DNA of 8,446 nucleotides, taken from assembly GCA_937967465.1 (NCBI GenBank), contig CALBSW010000131.1:1-8446 (forward strand), given 5' to 3'. The stretch comes from an uncultured Flavobacteriales bacterium (GTDB lineage Bacteria > Bacteroidota > Bacteroidia > Flavobacteriales_D > Sanyastnellaceae). Positions within the stretch are counted from its first letter, which is position 1; each line of letters begins with the position of its first letter. The position numbers were made by a program, and so were the translations under genes. Below are positions 7,415 to 8,446 of the stretch, in pieces. The notes beneath the pieces are model-generated. The model searched no databases. It worked only from the letters and a program-made list of their open reading frames with translations, and was not told the DNA's origin.

Positions 7415-8079
7415 GCACGACGACTTCGAGAAAGACGCCATGGGGCCTCATCGCCTACGTTGGTGTAGCTGCGGTGGCCATCGGCATTGGCACCGTCCTG
7501 CTGACGCCAGATGAGGGCTTGCCGATTTACCAGCCATCGGATTTGAACCCGGCGTTGGTGGACCCTTCCGTTCTGGGCCATGAAGACCACCGCATCCTGC
7601 CGTTCACCTTGGTGAACCAACTGGGGGATACGGTCACGGAAAAAGACGTGGCGGGCCAGGTGCTGGTCGTCGACTTCTTCTTCACCCGGTGCGCGACCAT
7701 TTGCCCCATGCTCACCTCCAACATGAAACGTGTCCAGGACAGCTTCATGGCTGAGGAGGGGGTGCGGCTGCTCAGCCACAGTGTGACACCGGTGGCGGAT
7801 TCGGTCTCCGTCCTGGCTGCGTATGCGGAAGCGAATGGGGTGGAATCCGACCGTTGGTGGATGATGACCGGTCCCAAGCCAGAAGTGTATCGGCTGGCTC
7901 GCCAGAGCTATTTCGCCGCCTTGGATGAAGGGGACGGTGGGCTACAGGACTTCGTGCACACCGAGAACATCGTGCTCGTGGACACCCTGGGGCGCCTGCG
8001 CGGCTTCTATGACGGGACGGATCTGGATGAAGTCAACCGCTTGGTTCGGGACCTGCAGTTCCTTCTGGAGCGCCGGTGA
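7411..8079 (+). CDS. SCO1/SenC-family copper chaperone
   Basis: The protein has 222 residues. Residues 11-32 form one transmembrane helix that would anchor the thioredoxin-like domain on the periplasmic side. The copper ligands of the family are present: CATIC (C94 and C98) after DFFFTR, and H183 in DFVHTENIVLVD. SCO proteins deliver copper or act as thiol reductants in assembly of the CuA centre of cytochrome c oxidase, so an aerobic respiratory role is likely. The DFFFTRCATICPML context is a strong family signature. ATG overlaps the amidohydrolase stop (ATGA at 7411-7414), which makes this the last gene of the operon. No clear hairpin-plus-U-tract terminator follows before the rRNA promoters. 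Confidence 0.95.
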   Translation: MSTTTSRKTPWGLIAYVGVAAVAIGIGTVLLTPDEGLPIYQPSDLNPALVDPSVLGHEDHRILPFTLVNQLGDTVTEKDVAGQVLVVDFFFTRCATICPMLTSNMKRVQDSFMAEEGVRLLSHSVTPVADSVSVLAAYAEANGVESDRWWMMTGPKPEVYRLARQSYFAALDEGDGGLQDFVHTENIVLVDTLGRLRGFYDGTDLDEVNRLVRDLQFLLERR

Positions 8080-8127
8080 AACCTGGGGCGGGCTGCTGCC
8101 GTATTCCACTTTCTTCCCGAGGGGTCG

Positions 8128-8177
8128 AAAAAAAAATGGGCAGAGTCTTGTGGGTATAAAAATCGGCTCTACATTTG
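8128..8177 (+). promoter_or_regulatory. rRNA operon promoter P1 with upstream A-tract
   Basis: CTTG at 8147-8150, a 19-base gap, and TACATTTG at 8170-8177 match the Bacteroidota -33/-7 consensus exactly. An A9 run at 8128-8136, ten bases before the -33 element, resembles an UP element. Transcription would start around 8182. Confidence 0.7.
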
Positions 8178-8223
8178 CCCCCGCTTTGAACGCAAGGCGC
8201 CTCTGCAAGCAACGAGGAGAGAG

Positions 8224-8273
8224 AAAAAAAATCGAGAGTGAGCTTGCGAGGATTCAAACTTGAAGTATCTTTG
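8224..8273 (+). promoter_or_regulatory. rRNA operon promoter P2 with upstream A-tract
   Basis: CTTG at 8243-8246, a 19-base gap, and TATCTTTG at 8266-8273 again match the consensus. An A8 run (8224-8231) lies 11 bases before the -33 element. The -33 and -7 elements are each exactly 96 bases downstream of their P1 counterparts. Transcription would start around 8278. A small inverted repeat, TTCAA-AC-TTGAA (8253-8264), fills the spacer just before the -7 box. Confidence 0.8.
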
Positions 8274-8297
8274 TCGCCCCGTTTTCGGGTAGACATT

Positions 8298-8315
8298 TGA
8301 GACCAAAGGGTCTCA
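8298..8315 (+). other. Hairpin in the 5' leader of the rRNA transcript
   Basis: TGAGACC and GGTCTCA form a perfect 7-base stem around an AAAG tetraloop, followed by TTTAG. It begins about 20 bases after the predicted P2 start and lies before the boxA-like element. It could be a leader processing or folding element, or a weak terminator-like pause. The short U-run makes strong termination unlikely. Confidence 0.5.
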
Positions 8316-8326
8316 TTTAGATAGAA

Positions 8327-8337
8327 GTTCTTTGAAA
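8327..8337 (+). promoter_or_regulatory. boxA-like antitermination element
   Basis: GTTCTTTGAAA resembles the boxA core (E. coli TGCTCTTTAACA) that recruits Nus factors to rRNA transcripts. TTCTTTGA-type sequences commonly precede 16S rRNA in Bacteroidota. It lies between the leader hairpin and 16S, 58 bases before the mature 5' end, as expected for boxA in an rRNA leader. Confidence 0.5.
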
Positions 8338-8394
8338 TGATGTGATAGCCCAACCAACGTTAATCTACTTTGAGAGTCAAACATTCAAACTTTT

Positions 8395-8446
<52 letters not shown>

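Larger units (their letters stand above)
8252..8392 (+). repeat. 10-base direct repeat flanking the rRNA leader
   Basis: ATTCAAACTT occurs at 8252-8261, inside the P2 spacer, and again at 8383-8392, just before mature 16S rRNA. The copies are 131 bases apart. Only the second copy would be transcribed from P2. A chance match in a stretch this AT-rich is possible. Confidence 0.4.

Overview
The window comes from a GC-rich member of the Bacteroidota. Two things show this. The partial 16S rRNA at the right edge has a Bacteroidota-type 5' end. The two promoters in front of it fit the Bacteroidota sigma-factor consensus (-33 TTG, 19-base gap, -7 TAnnTTTG), and most start codons lack a Shine-Dalgarno sequence. 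Placement below phylum is not possible from this piece.

Left part, minus strand (1-1299). From right to left lie a LolD-type ABC ATPase (646-1299), a MarR-family regulator (76-555) with a palindromic candidate operator at its 5' end, and, 2 bases beyond the regulator, the first 24 codons of a protein with an NAD-binding Rossmann fingerprint, most likely a 3-hydroxyacyl-CoA dehydrogenase. The regulator and dehydrogenase look like the head of a fatty-acid beta-oxidation operon.

Middle (1369-3951). sucC, the beta subunit of succinyl-CoA synthetase, is divergent from lolD. It converges on a minus-strand pair: a secreted cysteine-rich protein with a MopE-like motif and two dockerin-like calcium loops (3265-3951), and a class I O-methyltransferase (2609-3247).

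Right part, plus strand (4018-8079). Four tightly packed genes form an apparent operon: a YciH/SUI1 translation factor, a THUMP-domain rRNA methyltransferase of the RlmL/YpsC type, a lipoprotein amidohydrolase of the YtcJ type, and a SCO1/SenC copper chaperone. Two of the three junctions are ATGA overlaps.

Right edge (8080-8446). This is the control region of an rRNA operon. It holds two promoters of matching design exactly 96 bases apart, each behind an A-tract, then a leader hairpin, a boxA-like element and the start of 16S rRNA.

Most genes are recognisable housekeeping or accessory genes. I did not find a clearly new multi-gene system. The points most worth a second look are the tandem rRNA promoters with their leader hairpin, the cysteine-rich secreted protein, the MarR operator that decides between two starts, and -7-like boxes placed four bases before start codons, which suggest leaderless messages.
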